Part shown: positions 33,058 to 33,517 of the stretch, one piece after another
Numbering within the stretch: position 1 is the stretch's first letter
How the letters are laid out: every line of letters begins with the position of its first letter
From: an uncultured Lentisphaerota bacterium
GTDB taxonomy: Bacteria > Verrucomicrobiota > Kiritimatiellia > RFP12 > UBA1067
Reading direction: 5' to 3'
Length of the DNA: 33,517 bases
Assembly (NCBI GenBank): GCA_900321255.1
Contig: ONVK01000014.1
Location: 1-33,517 of the forward strand
The notes under the pieces: model-generated
What the model was told of the DNA's origin: nothing
Databases searched by the model: none
What the model saw: only the letters and a program-made list of their open reading frames with translations
Position numbers and translations under genes: made by a program

Positions 33058-33517
33058 TCAGGCGTCCCGGCTGTCGACCTGCTTCACGATAGACGTGCAG
33101 GCCTTGATGACCCCCGCGACGTTCGCAAGGTCCGACGGGATGATCATCGTGTTGTTCGTCTTCGCGAGATTTCCGAACTGCGCGAGGTACTGCTGGGCGA
33201 GCTGCATGTTGACGGACTCGACGCCGCCCTTCCCGCTCAGCGCCTCGGCGACCTTGCGGATGCCCTCTGCCTGCGCCTCGGCAACGAGCAGAATCTCCTT
33301 CGCGCGGCCCTCGGCCTCGTTGATCTTGCGCTGCCTCTCGCCTTCGGAGAGGTTGATCGCCTCCTGCTTCTCGCCTTCGGCGCGGTTGATCTTTGCCTGG
33401 CGCTCGCCCTCAGACTCGGCGATCATCGCGCGCTTCTCGCGCTCGGCGCGCATCTGCTTCTCCATCGCGTCGCGGATCGTGCGCGGCGGCGTGATGTTCT
33501 TGATCTCGTAGCGCGTC
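33058..33517 (-). CDS. SPFH/Band 7 (stomatin-like) protein, 5' end outside window
   Basis: The C-terminal 152 residues are present; the frame runs open to the window edge (first visible residues TRYEIKNITPPRTIRDAME). The run of charged repeats EKQMRAEREKRAMIAESEGERQAKINRAEGE is the coiled coil that follows the SPFH domain in stomatin/QmcA proteins, and the end (AQQYLAQFGNLAKTNNTMIIPSDLANVAGV) matches the hydrophobic C-terminal segment of QmcA/YbbK-type members. Such proteins build large ring or cage scaffolds in the membrane and are often paired with an NfeD protein, which would lie outside this window. It precedes metH by 43 nt. Confidence 0.88.
   Translation of the reverse strand, partial: TRYEIKNITPPRTIRDAMEKQMRAEREKRAMIAESEGERQAKINRAEGEKQEAINLSEGERQRKINEAEGRAKEILLVAEAQAEGIRKVAEALSGKGGVESVNMQLAQQYLAQFGNLAKTNNTMIIPSDLANVAGVIKACTSIVKQVDSRDA

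Noticed and set aside
1..33517. CRISPR arrays, insertion sequences, integrases, rRNA genes
   Set aside because: No regular direct repeats with spacers, no transposase or integrase motifs, and no rRNA sequence were found.

Overview
The window comes from a high-GC, Gram-negative bacterium. Outer-membrane lipid A synthesis (LpxI), an RND tripartite efflux pump, an AsmA-like protein and lipobox/signal-peptide proteins all point to a double membrane. An archaeal/eukaryotic-type glycyl-tRNA synthetase, a eukaryote-like hexokinase, a MetH without its reactivation domain, a Ser/Thr kinase with an ECF sigma factor, LamG and thrombospondin-3-like secreted proteins and a CesT-type secretion chaperone suggest the PVC superphylum, perhaps a Kiritimatiellae/Lentisphaerae-like anaerobe. 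That placement is inference; there is no rRNA gene here. Nearly everything lies on the minus strand; the one plus-strand gene is a PHP-domain gene at 18212-18973.

Layout from left to right. 1-1762: two secreted proteins, the first running off the edge. 1917-6679: a very large protein with a UbiB/ABC1-type atypical kinase core, preceded by a CesT/Tir-type type III secretion chaperone. Together they look like a chaperone-effector pair, and the effector is broken by a +1 frameshift near 5881-5889. 6827-11461: a U32-family protein, a beta-repeat secreted protein and GlyRS. 11517-18099: tetR, adaptor, RND permease and outer-membrane lipoprotein as one overlapping operon behind a near-consensus promoter with a built-in palindromic operator. 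18212-18973: PHP phosphoesterase. 18985-21015: rpmE-prfA-lpxI. 21173-22684: a secreted LamG protein with a long, strongly structured leader. 23045-30333: asmA-like, ksgA, hexokinase, SurA/PpiC, Ser/Thr kinase and ECF sigma, tightly packed. 30374-30540: tRNA-Glu(CTC) and tRNA-Leu(CAG). 30615-33014: truncated MetH. 33058-33517: partial SPFH protein.

Most notable: (i) the chaperone plus kinase-effector pair; (ii) a leader RNA at 22685-22919 in which a perfect 10-bp helix would hide the ribosome binding site of the LamG gene, with a nested stem and a competing hairpin; (iii) a low-complexity AAACTTT-type repeat found in four places, one of them in frame inside the U32 gene and one apparently supplying the start codon of the SurA-like gene; (iv) extended -10 promoters lying so close to start codons that several mRNAs should be leaderless or nearly so. 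No CRISPR array, insertion sequence, rRNA or integrase was seen.
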